A stretch of DNA of 64,000 bases from Paenibacillus_AR mesotrionivorans (GCF_046098205.1 NZ_JBJURJ010000026.1:23178-87177); one strand, 5' to 3'; counted from the first letter of the stretch, positions 34,698-45,538 are shown. Notes: generated by a model from the letters alone, not told the origin. Numbers and translations are program-made.

Positions 34698-35257
34698 GTC
34701 TATCTGCCCAATTCGCCACCATGGGGCTTATGCTGGCCAGCGGCATCGGGATTGGTCTATTGTTCGACCTGTACCGGGTTCTGGCGCATGAGCTCCGGAT
34801 TCCCCGATGGCTGATCCCTCTTTTTGACCTGGCCTATTGGGTTATCGCCACGATTTTTGTGTTCCGTATGCTGTTTATCGGTAATTTCGGACAAGTCCGG
34901 GTGTTTGTGTTTCTCGGGCTGGCTGCCGGATACACCGTTTATTTCTTGGGATTAAGCCGTTCTTCTGTCAAAATGATCAAAATGGTGCTCCGCGGAATTG
35001 AAGCCGTGATTCAATTTGTGATACGCTGTGTAGAGATTCTTATTATCCGGCCATTCCGATTACTTGTCCGGGTAGTCCGTTTCCTGCTGGGAATCGTGAC
35101 TGCAGTCGCTATGTTCCTGTACAAAGTTGTGATACAATTGCTCTATCCTTTGCGTCTTTTGCTCCGTTTTGTAGGACGGGCAGTCAAGCCTTATGCCAAG
35201 CTGCCGCGTTGGGTGAAAGGTCCCTGGTTGGCCTTCCGGCGGTGGCTCAAACGGTAA
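34694..35257 (+). CDS. yabQ: Spore cortex protein YabQ
   Basis: YabQ is a membrane protein of the outer forespore membrane needed for cortex formation in B. subtilis. The 187-residue product has four or more hydrophobic segments; the start QFATMGLMLASGIGIGLLFD and the DLYRVLAHELRIPRW loop are family features. The C-terminal part is very basic (RLLLRFVGRAVKPYAKLPRW). GTG 34694 overlaps the yabP TGA (GTGA), so translation is coupled. divIC follows after 27 bases. Confidence 0.92.
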   Translation: MSLSAQFATMGLMLASGIGIGLLFDLYRVLAHELRIPRWLIPLFDLAYWVIATIFVFRMLFIGNFGQVRVFVFLGLAAGYTVYFLGLSRSSVKMIKMVLRGIEAVIQFVIRCVEILIIRPFRLLVRVVRFLLGIVTAVAMFLYKVVIQLLYPLRLLLRFVGRAVKPYAKLPRWVKGPWLAFRRWLKR

Positions 35258-35284
35258 GACGCTTCATGAACGGGAGGAAAGCTC

Positions 35285-35626
35285 ATGTCCAGGGAACGCG
35301 CCGGCAGTGTCGGAAGCAAAGCTTCCGCCAGCCCCAAAACTGGCGCAAGCCGAAAACGCATCCGTCTTGTGACCATAGGGGTGCTGGCCTTGACCATGTG
35401 GGCCGGAGCCACCGTCTGGAGCCAGATGAAGAGAACCGACGAGATTACAATCCGTCTGGAGGCGCTTGGGGGCAAGCTGAACGATACGGTGCAGATGAAC
35501 GAAAAGCTCAAACGTGAAGTTGAGCGGATGTCCGATCCGGAATACCGGGAGGAACGTATCCGCAAAGACAATCATATGTTTAAACAAGGGGAAACGGTGT
35601 TCGATGTGCCGCGGACAACTCCGTAG
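35285..35626 (+). CDS. divIC: Septum formation initiator DivIC
   Basis: DivIC is a bitopic membrane protein that forms the FtsL-DivIB-DivIC divisome complex. The 113-residue product has a charged cytosolic head (about 1-25), one membrane segment (VTIGVLALTMWAGATVWSQM) and an extracellular coiled coil (about 50-85) ending in DPEYREERIRKDNHMFKQGE, the conserved C-terminal signature. GGGAGG precedes ATG 35285. Its place between yabQ and yabR matches B. subtilis. Confidence 0.93.
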   Translation: MSRERAGSVGSKASASPKTGASRKRIRLVTIGVLALTMWAGATVWSQMKRTDEITIRLEALGGKLNDTVQMNEKLKREVERMSDPEYREERIRKDNHMFKQGETVFDVPRTTP

Positions 35627-35647
35627 ACGGAGGATGCCCGGCTTTTG

Positions 35648-35676
35648 TTGACCGATTTTGGCCCTTCGGGTATAAT
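35648..35676 (+). promoter_or_regulatory. Sigma-A promoter of yabR
   Basis: TTGACC (35648-35653), a 17-base spacer and perfect TATAAT (35671-35676). It lies 70 bases before the start codon. Confidence 0.85.
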
Positions 35677-35745
35677 GCTCATAGCCCGTTCTTTTTGGAT
35701 TATTCGGATCGGCTTTATTATGTCAAGGGAGGAACAATTACCTTT

Positions 35746-36258
35746 ATGGCAATTGAAGTAGGCAGCAAGCTTGAGGGAAAGGTGACAGGCATCACTCATT
35801 TCGGAGCGTTCGTTGAACTTCCGGAAGGACAGACAGGCCTTGTTCACATCTCGGAAATTGCGGACAATTACGTGAAAGATGTTAATGATCATCTGAAGCT
35901 GGCGGATAAGGTTACCGTCAAGGTGATCAACGTGGACAAGGACGGAAAGATCGGCCTTTCAATCAAGCAAGCCGTCGACAAACCTCCAGGTGAGACCCCG
36001 GCCAGACCTGAACGCCGTAGCTTTCCTCCCCGCGAACGCAGTGAAGGTGGAGGCGGATTTGGCGGTGGTGGTGGCGGCGGTGGATTCGGAGGCGGACGCG
36101 GAGACCGTGGCGGACGTTCCTTCCAAAGGCCCCCTATGGGCAAGCCGTCCTTCGAAGACAAGATGTCGAAGTTCCTGAAGGACAGCGAGGAGCGGATGTC
36201 CTCGATCAAGAAGAATACGGAAGGCAAGCGGGGAGGCCGCGGCGCGCGCCGCGACTAA
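35746..36258 (+). CDS. yabR: S1-domain RNA-binding protein YabR with RGG-like glycine-rich tail
   Basis: The first 72 residues are one S1 RNA-binding domain (MAIEVGSKLEGKVTGITHFG, LVHISEIADNYVKDVNDHLK, KVINVDKDGKIGLSIKQA), nearly identical in pattern to B. subtilis YabR. A linker leads to a glycine-rich stretch (about 101-128) with RGDRGGRS, then a charged C terminus ending KRGGRGARRD. This tail makes the protein longer than B. subtilis YabR and resembles RGG-box RNA-binding tails. ATG 35746 is preferred to the in-frame upstream start at 35695 because GGGAGGA (35726-35732) precedes it and the N terminus then matches the family. The function is not firmly known. Confidence 0.92.
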   Translation: MAIEVGSKLEGKVTGITHFGAFVELPEGQTGLVHISEIADNYVKDVNDHLKLADKVTVKVINVDKDGKIGLSIKQAVDKPPGETPARPERRSFPPRERSEGGGGFGGGGGGGGFGGGRGDRGGRSFQRPPMGKPSFEDKMSKFLKDSEERMSSIKKNTEGKRGGRGARRD

Positions 36259-36274
36259 GTCCCGACATTCATAG

Positions 36275-36310
36275 AGCCGTGCGGATCCTGTGAATCCGTA
36301 CGGCTTTTTT
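36275..36310 (+). terminator. Terminator after yabR
   Basis: AGCCGTGCGGAT and ATCCGTACGGCT form a 12-bp stem with one G-T pair, followed by a T run. Confidence 0.93.
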
Positions 36311-36373
36311 TGCTTTGGGCGATGACTTGACGCAGCGCAGATTCATCGGGTATACTCATGCTTGTCCATATGC

Positions 36374-36447
36374 GGCGGTGTAGCTCAGCTGGCTAGAGCG
36401 TTCGGTTCATACCCGAAAGGTCGGGGGTTCGATTCCCTTCGCCGCTA
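36374..36447 (+). tRNA. tRNA-Met (anticodon CAT)
   Basis: A complete cloverleaf is visible: acceptor GGCGGTG/CGCCGCT (G1-T72 wobble, as in the B. subtilis elongator), D arm GCTC/GAGC, anticodon stem TTCGG/CCGAA with loop TTCATAC, and T loop TTCGATT. The discriminator base is A36447 and CCA is not encoded. It lies between yabR and spoIIE, where B. subtilis also has tRNA-Met, followed there by tRNA-Glu, which is absent here. Confidence 0.96.
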
Positions 36448-36703
36448 TATGTATTCTTTTGCACATTCCCTTGCCGAGCCGGTAGGGGATTTTTTGTCTT
36501 CGCCATCCGCAGATTTGGAGGGGGACCAAAAAAAGTTTTCCGCATTTCTTGGCAATCCCTCCGGCGACTGATTCACATCGACACCATTTTTTGGCGGCGC
36601 GCGCTCACGTTTTGCGGATTGTTGGGGAATGGGCCGATAGCTTTCTGTCTCCCAATTCCCCTAATCCGTTACCCCATAAAGGAAAGCGCTCTTTCGCGCG
36701 GAC
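36448..36703. other. Non-coding stretch between tRNA-Met and the spoIIE promoter
   Basis: Together with the spoIIE promoter this makes a gap of about 420 bases. GGGGAATGGG and CCCAATTCCCC (within about 36625-36665) could pair with a bulge, and GCGC-rich inverted repeats follow. No open frame has a ribosome binding site or a recognisable product. Confidence 0.5.
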
Positions 36704-36769
36704 TGTCGGAAACTTTTTAAGGTCTAGCAACTGAATCTGACAAACTTTCTGATAGATTCACTCTATAAT
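36704..36769 (+). promoter_or_regulatory. Spo0A-type promoter of spoIIE with 21-bp spacing
   Basis: CTGACA (36737-36742) and perfect TATAAT (36764-36769) are 21 bases apart, the abnormal spacing known for the Spo0A~P-activated sigma-A promoter of B. subtilis spoIIE. Two 0A-box-like sequences are present: TGTCGGAA at 36704-36711 and TTTGTCAGA on the opposite strand at 36736-36744, overlapping the -35. Confidence 0.72.
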
Positions 36770-36871
36770 AGGGTTCACTTAACGACATTCCGATTAGGAG
36801 CGTCCATGTTGCCCTTGTAGTGCTGTCAGCCGGCGGCCGCTTGCCAATGAAAACTGATTAAGGTGGTGCAA

Positions 36872-39373
36872 TTGATCATTATGCAAAAGCCGAACAAGAT
36901 GATTGGAATGGAACAAGTGATCCCCGCCCAGGCACGCAAGATAACCCAGGGCCTGAAAGCCCTCTTACTGGAAAACCGTCTGACACAGGCCTGGATCATC
37001 CGCAAGTGGGCCATATTGCTGATAGGTGTTGCCTTTCTGTTGGGCCGGGCCACAATTTTGGACAGGCTGTCGCCCTTTGCCATTGCGTACTTTGCCGTTA
37101 TTCTGTTTGTCCGGCGGGAGCTGGTGCCTTGGGTGGGCCTGGCACTGGCCGCAGGAAGCATCTTTTCTCCGGCCGCCCATCCCGGCTATGTCATTACGGA
37201 GCTCCTGGTGTTTGTCCTGATTCAGAAGGGTGTAGAAAAATTCGAACGTTCGGATATTTCCCTGCTGCCCTTAATGTCCTTCGCCTCCGTGTTTATGGTG
37301 CAGCTCCTCTCTTATGTAATGAATGCTGACCTGTCATGGTACACCTTAATGTTAACCGGGGTAGAAGCACTGCTGTCCCTTGTGCTGACGCTGATCTTCA
37401 TCCAGGCGGTGCCGGTGCTGACCCAAACCCGTAAGAAATCCAACCTCAAGCACGAGGAAATCATCTGCCTGATTATTCTGCTGGCTTCGGTTATGACCGG
37501 GACGGTGGGGTGGCTGGTAGGCGGGGTTTCCGTGGAGCATGTGTTCTCCCGTTATCTGATTCTGCTCTTCGCTCTGGTGGGCGGCGCACCCTTGGGCGCC
37601 TCCGTCGGGGTGATTACCGGACTGATCCTGAGCCTGGCGGATATGAATGCGATTTACCAGATGAGCCTGCTGGCTTTTGCCGGGCTTCTGGCGGGTCTCT
37701 TACGGGAGGGCGGCAAATGGGCGGCTGCCCTGGGGATGCTGTTAGGCTGCTCCATCCTGACGGTATATGTGGGAGACCAGGCGGCGATTCTGGCTTCAAC
37801 CTGGGAAACTCTGGTGGCCCTGGGGCTGTTCCTGCTGACTCCTAAGGAAGCGGTGAAGGTTCTCGCCAAATATGTGCCCGGCACCCAGGAGAATATGAAG
37901 AGCCATTACGAATATGCCAAGCGGGTACGGGACATTACCGCGGGACGGGTGGAGCAGTTCTCCCAGGTGTTCCAGCAGCTGTCCAAAAGCTTCCGCCAGC
38001 TGACCGAAGAGGGTATGGAGCGGAAGAAGGAGGAAGAGGTCAGTCATTTTATGAATGCGGTGGCCAACAAAAGCTGCATGTCCTGCTGGAAAAAGCAGCA
38101 GTGCTGGGACAGGCAGTTCTACGATACCTATAAATTTATGACGGAAATGATGACCGCTGTGGAGAAAAACGAGCAGTTCTCCCGCAAGGATATCCAGCAG
38201 GAATGGCGAAAGGCCTGCCAGCGGCCGGATCAGGTGCTGGAGGTGATGAAGCAGCAGTATACCCTGTACCGTCATGATCTGCGGTGGAAAAAGCAGATTC
38301 TGGAGAGCCGGCAATTGGTGTCGGAGCAGCTGGTTGGTGTATCCCAGGTTATGGAGGACCTGGCCCGGGAGATTAAACGGGAAGGACAGGAGCTCTACCT
38401 GCAGGAGGAGCAGATCAGGAGCGCACTGGAGGGGCTGGGGCTATCCATTCTGACTATCGATGTGATTAATTTGGAAGAGGGCAATGTGGAGATTGAGATT
38501 GTCCATCAATATACCAAGGGCTTCGACGAATGCCGCAAAATTATTGCGCCGCTGTTATCTGACATTTTGGGTGAGAATATCGCAGTTAAAAAGGAGGTTT
38601 CTTCGGATAAAGGGGACGGCTCCTGTACGGTCACCTTCGGCTCGGCCAAGGAATATGAGGTGGAAACCGGCATCGCCGGAGCGGCCAAGGGCGGCGATCT
38701 GCTCTCCGGCGACAGCTTCAGCACCGCTGAGCTGGGCAACGGCAAGTTTGTGGTGGCGCTGTCCGACGGCATGGGCAACGGCGAGCGGGCACGGGCGGAG
38801 AGCAGCACCGCGCTTACCATTCTGCAGCAGCTGCTCCAATCAGGCATGGACGAGAAGCTGGCCATTAAGTCCGTCAACTCGGTGCTCTTGCTCCGTTCGC
38901 CGGACGAAATGTATGCCACGGTGGATATGGCGTTAATCGATCTATACAGCGCCGACACCACCTTTATGAAGATCGGTTCCACACCCAGCTTTATCAAACG
39001 CGGCAATGAGGTGATCCAAATTACCGGCAATAATCTGCCGGTAGGAATCCTGCAGGAGATCGATGTGGATCTGATCAGCACCCAGTTGAAACCCGGAGAT
39101 GTGCTCATTATGATGACGGACGGCATCTATGATGCGCCGGGTTATGCGGTCAACAAGGAGATGTGGATGAAGCGTGTTATCGGCGAAATTAACGCCGAAA
39201 GCCCGCAGGATATTGCTGATTGCCTGCTGGAGCGGATTGTCCGGCAGCAGCATGGGGAAATTTCCGACGATATGACGGTTATTGTGGCCCGGATCGAACG
39301 GTACCGTCCGGAATGGTCCACCTTCCGCTGGCCCGGCATCAGCCGGATTGAACGCCCCAAAACGGTTAGTTAG
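36872..39373 (+). CDS. spoIIE: Stage II sporulation protein E (PP2C serine phosphatase)
   Basis: SpoIIE sits at the polar septum, interacts with FtsZ and dephosphorylates SpoIIAA to activate sigma-F. The product (about 830 residues) has an N-terminal block of about 10 membrane segments (to about 330), a central regulatory region with a Cys pair (SCMSCWKKQQCWDRQF) and a C-terminal PP2C domain with GDSFSTAELGNGKFVVALSD, DGMGNGERARAESS and MMTDGIYDAPG carrying the metal-binding aspartates. The start is uncertain: TTG 36872 is 5 bases after AAGGTGG; GTG 36863 and ATG 36881 are in frame. The promoter has Spo0A-type architecture. Confidence 0.95.
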   Translation: MIIMQKPNKMIGMEQVIPAQARKITQGLKALLLENRLTQAWIIRKWAILLIGVAFLLGRATILDRLSPFAIAYFAVILFVRRELVPWVGLALAAGSIFSPAAHPGYVITELLVFVLIQKGVEKFERSDISLLPLMSFASVFMVQLLSYVMNADLSWYTLMLTGVEALLSLVLTLIFIQAVPVLTQTRKKSNLKHEEIICLIILLASVMTGTVGWLVGGVSVEHVFSRYLILLFALVGGAPLGASVGVITGLILSLADMNAIYQMSLLAFAGLLAGLLREGGKWAAALGMLLGCSILTVYVGDQAAILASTWETLVALGLFLLTPKEAVKVLAKYVPGTQENMKSHYEYAKRVRDITAGRVEQFSQVFQQLSKSFRQLTEEGMERKKEEEVSHFMNAVANKSCMSCWKKQQCWDRQFYDTYKFMTEMMTAVEKNEQFSRKDIQQEWRKACQRPDQVLEVMKQQYTLYRHDLRWKKQILESRQLVSEQLVGVSQVMEDLAREIKREGQELYLQEEQIRSALEGLGLSILTIDVINLEEGNVEIEIVHQYTKGFDECRKIIAPLLSDILGENIAVKKEVSSDKGDGSCTVTFGSAKEYEVETGIAGAAKGGDLLSGDSFSTAELGNGKFVVALSDGMGNGERARAESSTALTILQQLLQSGMDEKLAIKSVNSVLLLRSPDEMYATVDMALIDLYSADTTFMKIGSTPSFIKRGNEVIQITGNNLPVGILQEIDVDLISTQLKPGDVLIMMTDGIYDAPGYAVNKEMWMKRVIGEINAESPQDIADCLLERIVRQQHGEISDDMTVIVARIERYRPEWSTFRWPGISRIERPKTVS

Positions 39374-39420
39374 GAAAGTTTTGTCCGTATATCTTTACCC
39401 GAATAACGCTGTCTGTCTGC

Positions 39421-39453
39421 AGCAGGGCCCGGCTTGCCCGGACCCTGCTTTTT
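39421..39453 (+). terminator. Terminator after spoIIE
   Basis: AGCAGGG (39421-39427) pairs with CCCTGCT (39443-39449), with an inner CCGG/CCGG, followed by five T. Confidence 0.87.
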
Positions 39454-39599
39454 GCCGGTATCAGAGGCTGTTCCATTATTGGCCGCGGTCCCAATTTTTT
39501 TGAAGCAAACTCCGTTCCTTCCTGTCTAAACACTCTATTAACCGGACATACTAGAGACATAGAGTTCAAGCAAGCACAGGAAAACGGAGGATGGTTAAC

Positions 39600-40322
39600 A
39601 TGAAGCAGATTATCTTGATTACCGACGGCTGCTCCAATGTGGGGGTGGATCCGGTTATTGCCGCCGCCCAAGCGCGGCAGGAGGGGATTGTAGTCCATGT
39701 GGTGGGGGTCATCGATCAAGGGGAGATCGGCGAATTGGGAGCGTCCGAAATTGCCGAAATTGCCAAGGCCGGCGGAGGTATGAGCCGGATTGTACCCTCC
39801 GCCCAGCTTTCGGGCACGGTGCAGATGATGACCCGCAAGACCGTAGCCGGCACTATCCAGCAAGTCGTGGAGCAGGAGCTCCGCCATATTCTGGGGGGCA
39901 GCGGCAGTCTGACGGAGCTGGCTCCGGAGAGGCGCGGGCTGGTGGTACAGGCCGTAGAGGATATGACCGACCGGCTGGGGCTGGAGGTTGCGCTTCTGGT
40001 GGATGCCAGCGCCAGCATGAAGCCGAAGCTTCTGGCGGTTCAGGAGACGGCCCATGATCTGATGGCCAGCCTCAAGGCACGGGGCGGAGAAAGCCGGTTG
40101 GCTGTATTCCGGTTCCCCGGTTTGCAGGGCCAGGAATGCCATATGGAGCTGGGCTTCACTTCCGATCTTGCAAAAGCCCGCAACTTGTTCTATAAAATAA
40201 ACATGAGAGGCACTACCCCAACCGGCCCGGCGCTCCTGGAAACCATCCGCTATATGGCGGGTAAACCTGCGCTGCCGCCGGTGGAGGACAAGGACGGATG
40301 TCTAAGTGAGTATGTCGTCTAA
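39600..40322 (+). CDS. yabS: VWA-domain protein YabS
   Basis: The 240-residue product is a von Willebrand factor A-like protein related to B. subtilis YabS. It begins IILITDGCSNVGVDP and has a second motif, LLVDASASMKPK, which is the MIDAS DxSxS sequence, followed by RGTTPTGPALLE. No signal peptide or membrane segment is visible, so it is probably cytosolic. The function is unknown; association with the kinase YabT is implied by neighbourhood. ATG 39600 is chosen because ACGGAGG ends at 39590, directly abutting the other in-frame ATG at 39591. CATACTA at 39547-39553 matches the -10 of sigma-G promoters, but the -35 (TGTCTA) is poor. Confidence 0.85.
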   Translation: MKQIILITDGCSNVGVDPVIAAAQARQEGIVVHVVGVIDQGEIGELGASEIAEIAKAGGGMSRIVPSAQLSGTVQMMTRKTVAGTIQQVVEQELRHILGGSGSLTELAPERRGLVVQAVEDMTDRLGLEVALLVDASASMKPKLLAVQETAHDLMASLKARGGESRLAVFRFPGLQGQECHMELGFTSDLAKARNLFYKINMRGTTPTGPALLETIRYMAGKPALPPVEDKDGCLSEYVV

Positions 40323-41217
40323 CCCTGTCTTCCCCTTGGGGAAGCGGATTACCGGCAGGTGGAACAAAATAGAATATACGGTGGAACGCGGGCTGGGGGA
40401 AGGCGCCAACGGCAAGGTGTATCTGGTCCGGAGAGGACAAGAGCGGCTGGCTATGAAGGTGGGCTCCGACACGCTGGACCTGCAATCCGAGGTTAACACC
40501 CTGAAGGTCCTCTCCGGTATGGAGGGCTCCTTCCGCCGCTTTCTGGTGGATGTGGATGATGCCGAGGAGCAGGGGCAGGCCATTCCCTTCTACGTTATGC
40601 GTTTCGTGGAGGGGCAGCAGCTGCAGAAGTATCTGTCCCTTAAAGGATCCGCCTGGTTTCCTCTGATCGGCCTGCGGCTGTTGGAGAAGCTGGCGGAGCT
40701 GCACCGTACAGGCTATATATTCGGAGATTTGAAGAAGGAAAATGTGCTGGTTTCCGGGTACGGCATGGTGGAGCTGGTGGATTTCGGCGGGGTCACACCT
40801 ATAGGCAAGGCGGTTAAGCAGTTTACCGAAATCTATGACCGCTGCTACTGGAATGCGGGGGACCGTTCGGCGGACGCGGCTTATGATCTGTTTTCCTTTG
40901 CCGTTCTTTGCATCCATGTCTGCGGAGGCCCCAAGGAAGCCTTTTCCCGGGAAATATTGCCCCAGAACCGCAGCGTCGAAGAGTTATTGAACCAAGCTGC
41001 GGCTGATCCGGGCTGTGCCGAATTCCTCCCGTTTTTGAAAAAAGCGCTGCGCGGTACTTATGCCGGCTCCAGAGAGGCTCTGGAGGATTGGCGCAGGCTG
41101 GTGCGCACCCGGAAGGGTACACAGGCTGACGTCAGACCGGCTAAAGACACATGGATCAAAGTGGGCTTTGCCGCCTCTTTGTTGCTTTTTGCCGCGACGG
41201 TTTGGTATTATTGGTAA
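40306..41217 (+). CDS. yabT: Membrane-anchored serine/threonine kinase YabT
   Basis: The 303-residue product is a Hanks-type kinase: glycine loop GLGEGANGKVY, ATP Lys in LAMKVG, catalytic loop GYIFGDLKKENVL and metal-binding DFGG. The HRD Arg/Asp context is altered (FGD), as is common in bacterial and lipopolysaccharide-kinase-like members. A C-terminal membrane segment (VGFAASLLLFAATVWYYW) replaces the extracellular sensor of PASTA kinases. B. subtilis YabT is DNA-activated and phosphorylates RecA during spore development. GTG 40306 overlaps yabS by 17 bases, so the pair is translationally coupled. Confidence 0.9.
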   Translation: MSMSSNPVFPLGKRITGRWNKIEYTVERGLGEGANGKVYLVRRGQERLAMKVGSDTLDLQSEVNTLKVLSGMEGSFRRFLVDVDDAEEQGQAIPFYVMRFVEGQQLQKYLSLKGSAWFPLIGLRLLEKLAELHRTGYIFGDLKKENVLVSGYGMVELVDFGGVTPIGKAVKQFTEIYDRCYWNAGDRSADAAYDLFSFAVLCIHVCGGPKEAFSREILPQNRSVEELLNQAAADPGCAEFLPFLKKALRGTYAGSREALEDWRRLVRTRKGTQADVRPAKDTWIKVGFAASLLLFAATVWYYW

Positions 41218-41281
41218 GCACCGCCGAAATAGGCGAAGGCAAGGCGAACTTCTTTCTTTTCGAGCGAAAGGATCCTTCTCC

Positions 41282-42700
41282 ATGGATGTAACAGGCGAGT
41301 TACGGCGGACCATTGCAACATATAAGCTCTTCGAGCCGGGAGACCGGATCGTGGTGGCAGCCTCGGGGGGACCCGACTCCACTGCGCTTCTGCATCTCCT
41401 TTTTTTGCTTTCCGCCGAGGCCGGGTGGCAGCTTGCAGTGGCCCATGCCAATCATGGCTTCCGGCCGTCCGAATCCGCTTATGAAGCCGAGTTTGTCAGG
41501 CGGCAGGCGGAGCAGCGGGGGCTTCCTTTTTATTACCGGGAGCTGGATGTGCCGGGATATCTCAAGCGGGAGGGGGGCAACCCGCAGGATGCGGCCCGCC
41601 GGCTCCGTTATGAATTTCTTGGGGAAACGGCACATGCGTGGCACGCCCCCAAAGTCGCCCTGGCCCATCACGCCGGCGACCAGGCCGAGACCGTTCTGAT
41701 GCGCATTCTCCGGGGAACAGGCATCTCCGGCTTGGGCGGGATGTCCTTTGTTCAGGATCGGGACGGCGTGAAACTGGTGCGCCCGCTTCTGCGTATGGAT
41801 AAGAACCTTCTTCTGAGAGAGCTGGAGCGGCTGCAGGAGGAGTATGTAACGGACTCCAGCAATGCCAAGACCAAGTATACCCGCAACCGCATCCGGCTGG
41901 AAACGCTGCCGCTGCTTGCCGAGCATAATCCCTCTGTGGTGCGGGCTCTGAACAGACTGTCCGAGGTTGCTGCGGCTGACGATGATTTTCTGGAAGGGGA
42001 AGCGGGGAAAAGGGTGGCCGAGATGGTCCGTAAAGGGCCTGGGGAAGTGCGTTTTTCCGGGGCGGCCTTCGCCGGTCTCCATGTTGCTTTACAAAGGCGT
42101 TTCATTAAACTAATATTAAATTATCTCTTTGGTACCACGGAAAATCTTGATTTCGCGGCGGTGGAGCAAATCCGTTCGGGACTTCTGGAGGACGGGGCTC
42201 CCAACCGACGCATGAGTGTTTCCGGCAGGGTCTATCTGGACCGGGAATACGATGCCGTCCGGCTGGGAACCGGACCGGCTTCCTTAGCCCCGCGGGACTA
42301 TGTATATCCGCTGGAAGCGGTGTCCGGACAGATCGCTTTGGCGGAATCGGGAGGACGGCTGGAAATTGCACTCGCACCGGCTGGGGACGAGGCGGCAGAG
42401 ACGGCTTGCTCCTATGAAGCCCGGTTTGATGCGGAGGAGTTGGTTTTTCCCCTGCAGCTCCGCAACCGCAGGCCGGGGGACCGAATGCAAGTCGATGGTT
42501 TAAACGGCTCCAAAAAAGTTAAAGATATCTTCATTGATGACAAGGTACCCCGTTTCCGCCGTGAACACACGCCGGTGGTAACGGACGCCAGCGGCGCCAT
42601 TCTTTGGATACCGGGGATCCGCCGCGCCGGGACGGCCAAGGTGACGGAGAAAACCAAACAAATTCTCCGCATCCGCTACAGTCCGCCTCCGGATGGGTAA
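41282..42700 (+). CDS. tilS: tRNA(Ile)-lysidine synthase
   Basis: TilS converts C34 of tRNA-Ile(CAU) to lysidine so that it reads AUA; the gene is essential. The 472-residue product has the N-type ATP pyrophosphatase P-loop SGGPDS (28-33), the AHANHGFR motif and LAHHAGDQAETVLMRILRGT, then the substrate-binding and C-terminal domains (LRNRRPGDRMQVDG, KVKDIFIDDKVPR). ATG 41282 follows GAAAGGA at a normal distance; in-frame starts further upstream would overlap yabT. The tilS-hprT-ftsH order is widely conserved. Confidence 0.95.
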   Translation: MDVTGELRRTIATYKLFEPGDRIVVAASGGPDSTALLHLLFLLSAEAGWQLAVAHANHGFRPSESAYEAEFVRRQAEQRGLPFYYRELDVPGYLKREGGNPQDAARRLRYEFLGETAHAWHAPKVALAHHAGDQAETVLMRILRGTGISGLGGMSFVQDRDGVKLVRPLLRMDKNLLLRELERLQEEYVTDSSNAKTKYTRNRIRLETLPLLAEHNPSVVRALNRLSEVAAADDDFLEGEAGKRVAEMVRKGPGEVRFSGAAFAGLHVALQRRFIKLILNYLFGTTENLDFAAVEQIRSGLLEDGAPNRRMSVSGRVYLDREYDAVRLGTGPASLAPRDYVYPLEAVSGQIALAESGGRLEIALAPAGDEAAETACSYEARFDAEELVFPLQLRNRRPGDRMQVDGLNGSKKVKDIFIDDKVPRFRREHTPVVTDASGAILWIPGIRRAGTAKVTEKTKQILRIRYSPPPDG

Positions 42701-42790
42701 AAGCATTTGAATGCATGGTTTACAGCTTCCAGCTGGCACTCCTCCTCATAAGGAGTGTGGATTGAAACATAGTATATAGGAGGGCCAACT

Positions 42791-43330
42791 TTGCGCAACG
42801 ACATTGAAGAAGTATTGTACACCGAGGAAGAGATCCAAGCGAAGGTAAAAGAGCTGGGGGACATCATCAGCAAGGAATATGAAGGACGGAATCCGCTTTT
42901 GGTTTGTGTGCTGAAGGGTGCTTTTATTTTTATGGCGGATCTGTTCAAGAACATCACCATCCATTCCGAAGTGGACTTTATGGCGGTTTCCAGCTACGGC
43001 GCCTCCACCAAGTCCTCCGGCGTGGTCAAGATCATTAAGGACCTGGATGTACCGGTGGAAGGCCGGAATGTGGTGATCGTCGAGGATATTATCGACAGCG
43101 GCCTGACCCTGTCCTACCTGATTGACGTGCTGGAGCGCCGCAATGCCAATTCCATCTCCGTTGTCGCTCTGTTCGACAAGCCGGGACGCCGCACGGTGGA
43201 TCTGGAGCCGGACTGGAAAGGCTTCACCATCCCCGATGCGTTTGTGGTGGGATACGGGCTGGATTACGCGGAGAAATACCGCAATCTTCCCTTTGTCGGT
43301 GTCCTTAAGCCGGAGATTTACACGACCTGA
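42791..43330 (+). CDS. hprT: Hypoxanthine phosphoribosyltransferase
   Basis: HprT salvages hypoxanthine and guanine using PRPP. The 179-residue product has the family motifs LVCVLKGAFIFMADL, the flexible loop DFMAVSSYGASTKSSG, the PRPP loop VVIVEDIIDSGLT and the C-terminal VVGYGLDYAEKYRNLP. TTG 42791 is preceded by AGGAGG at 42778-42783. A hairpin CACTCCT/AGGAGTG (42737-42757) lies just upstream, without a T run. In B. subtilis HprT also binds TilS and, with it, activates ftsH transcription; the same gene order here makes that possible but is not evidence for it. Confidence 0.96.
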   Translation: MRNDIEEVLYTEEEIQAKVKELGDIISKEYEGRNPLLVCVLKGAFIFMADLFKNITIHSEVDFMAVSSYGASTKSSGVVKIIKDLDVPVEGRNVVIVEDIIDSGLTLSYLIDVLERRNANSISVVALFDKPGRRTVDLEPDWKGFTIPDAFVVGYGLDYAEKYRNLPFVGVLKPEIYTT

Positions 43331-43406
43331 TGCATCCTCCCGGGCCTGCCCTTAAGATCACATAATCCTTGCCGTTAAATGGCAACAGGGTACTGTTAGG
43401 GTTCGG

Positions 43407-43436
43407 TTGTGATAGAAAGTCTTGCTGTGGTAAAAT
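43407..43436 (+). promoter_or_regulatory. Probable sigma-A promoter of ftsH
   Basis: TTGTGA (43407-43412), an 18-base spacer and TAAAAT (43431-43436), about 34 bases before the ftsH start. Moderate match. Confidence 0.5.
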
Positions 43437-43469
43437 AAAACAAGTGTGCCGCATGAGAGGAGGTAGGGG

Positions 43470-45446
<1,977 letters not shown>

Positions 45447-45453
45447 AGGACTG

Positions 45454-45484
45454 ACCGGCAGCCTCCACAGGCTGCCGGTTTTTG
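45454..45484 (+). terminator. Terminator after ftsH
   Basis: ACCGGCAGCCT (45454-45464) and AGGCTGCCGGT (45469-45479) pair perfectly around CCAC, followed by a T run. Confidence 0.95.
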
Positions 45485-45538
45485 TTTGGGACGGTTTTCC
45501 TGTGGAAATTTTTGTCCCGGAATAAGTCCAGTTTCACA

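Noticed and set aside
36448..36862. Short open frames between tRNA-Met and spoIIE
   Set aside because: They start without a ribosome binding site, overlap the tRNA or promoter and resemble no protein family.
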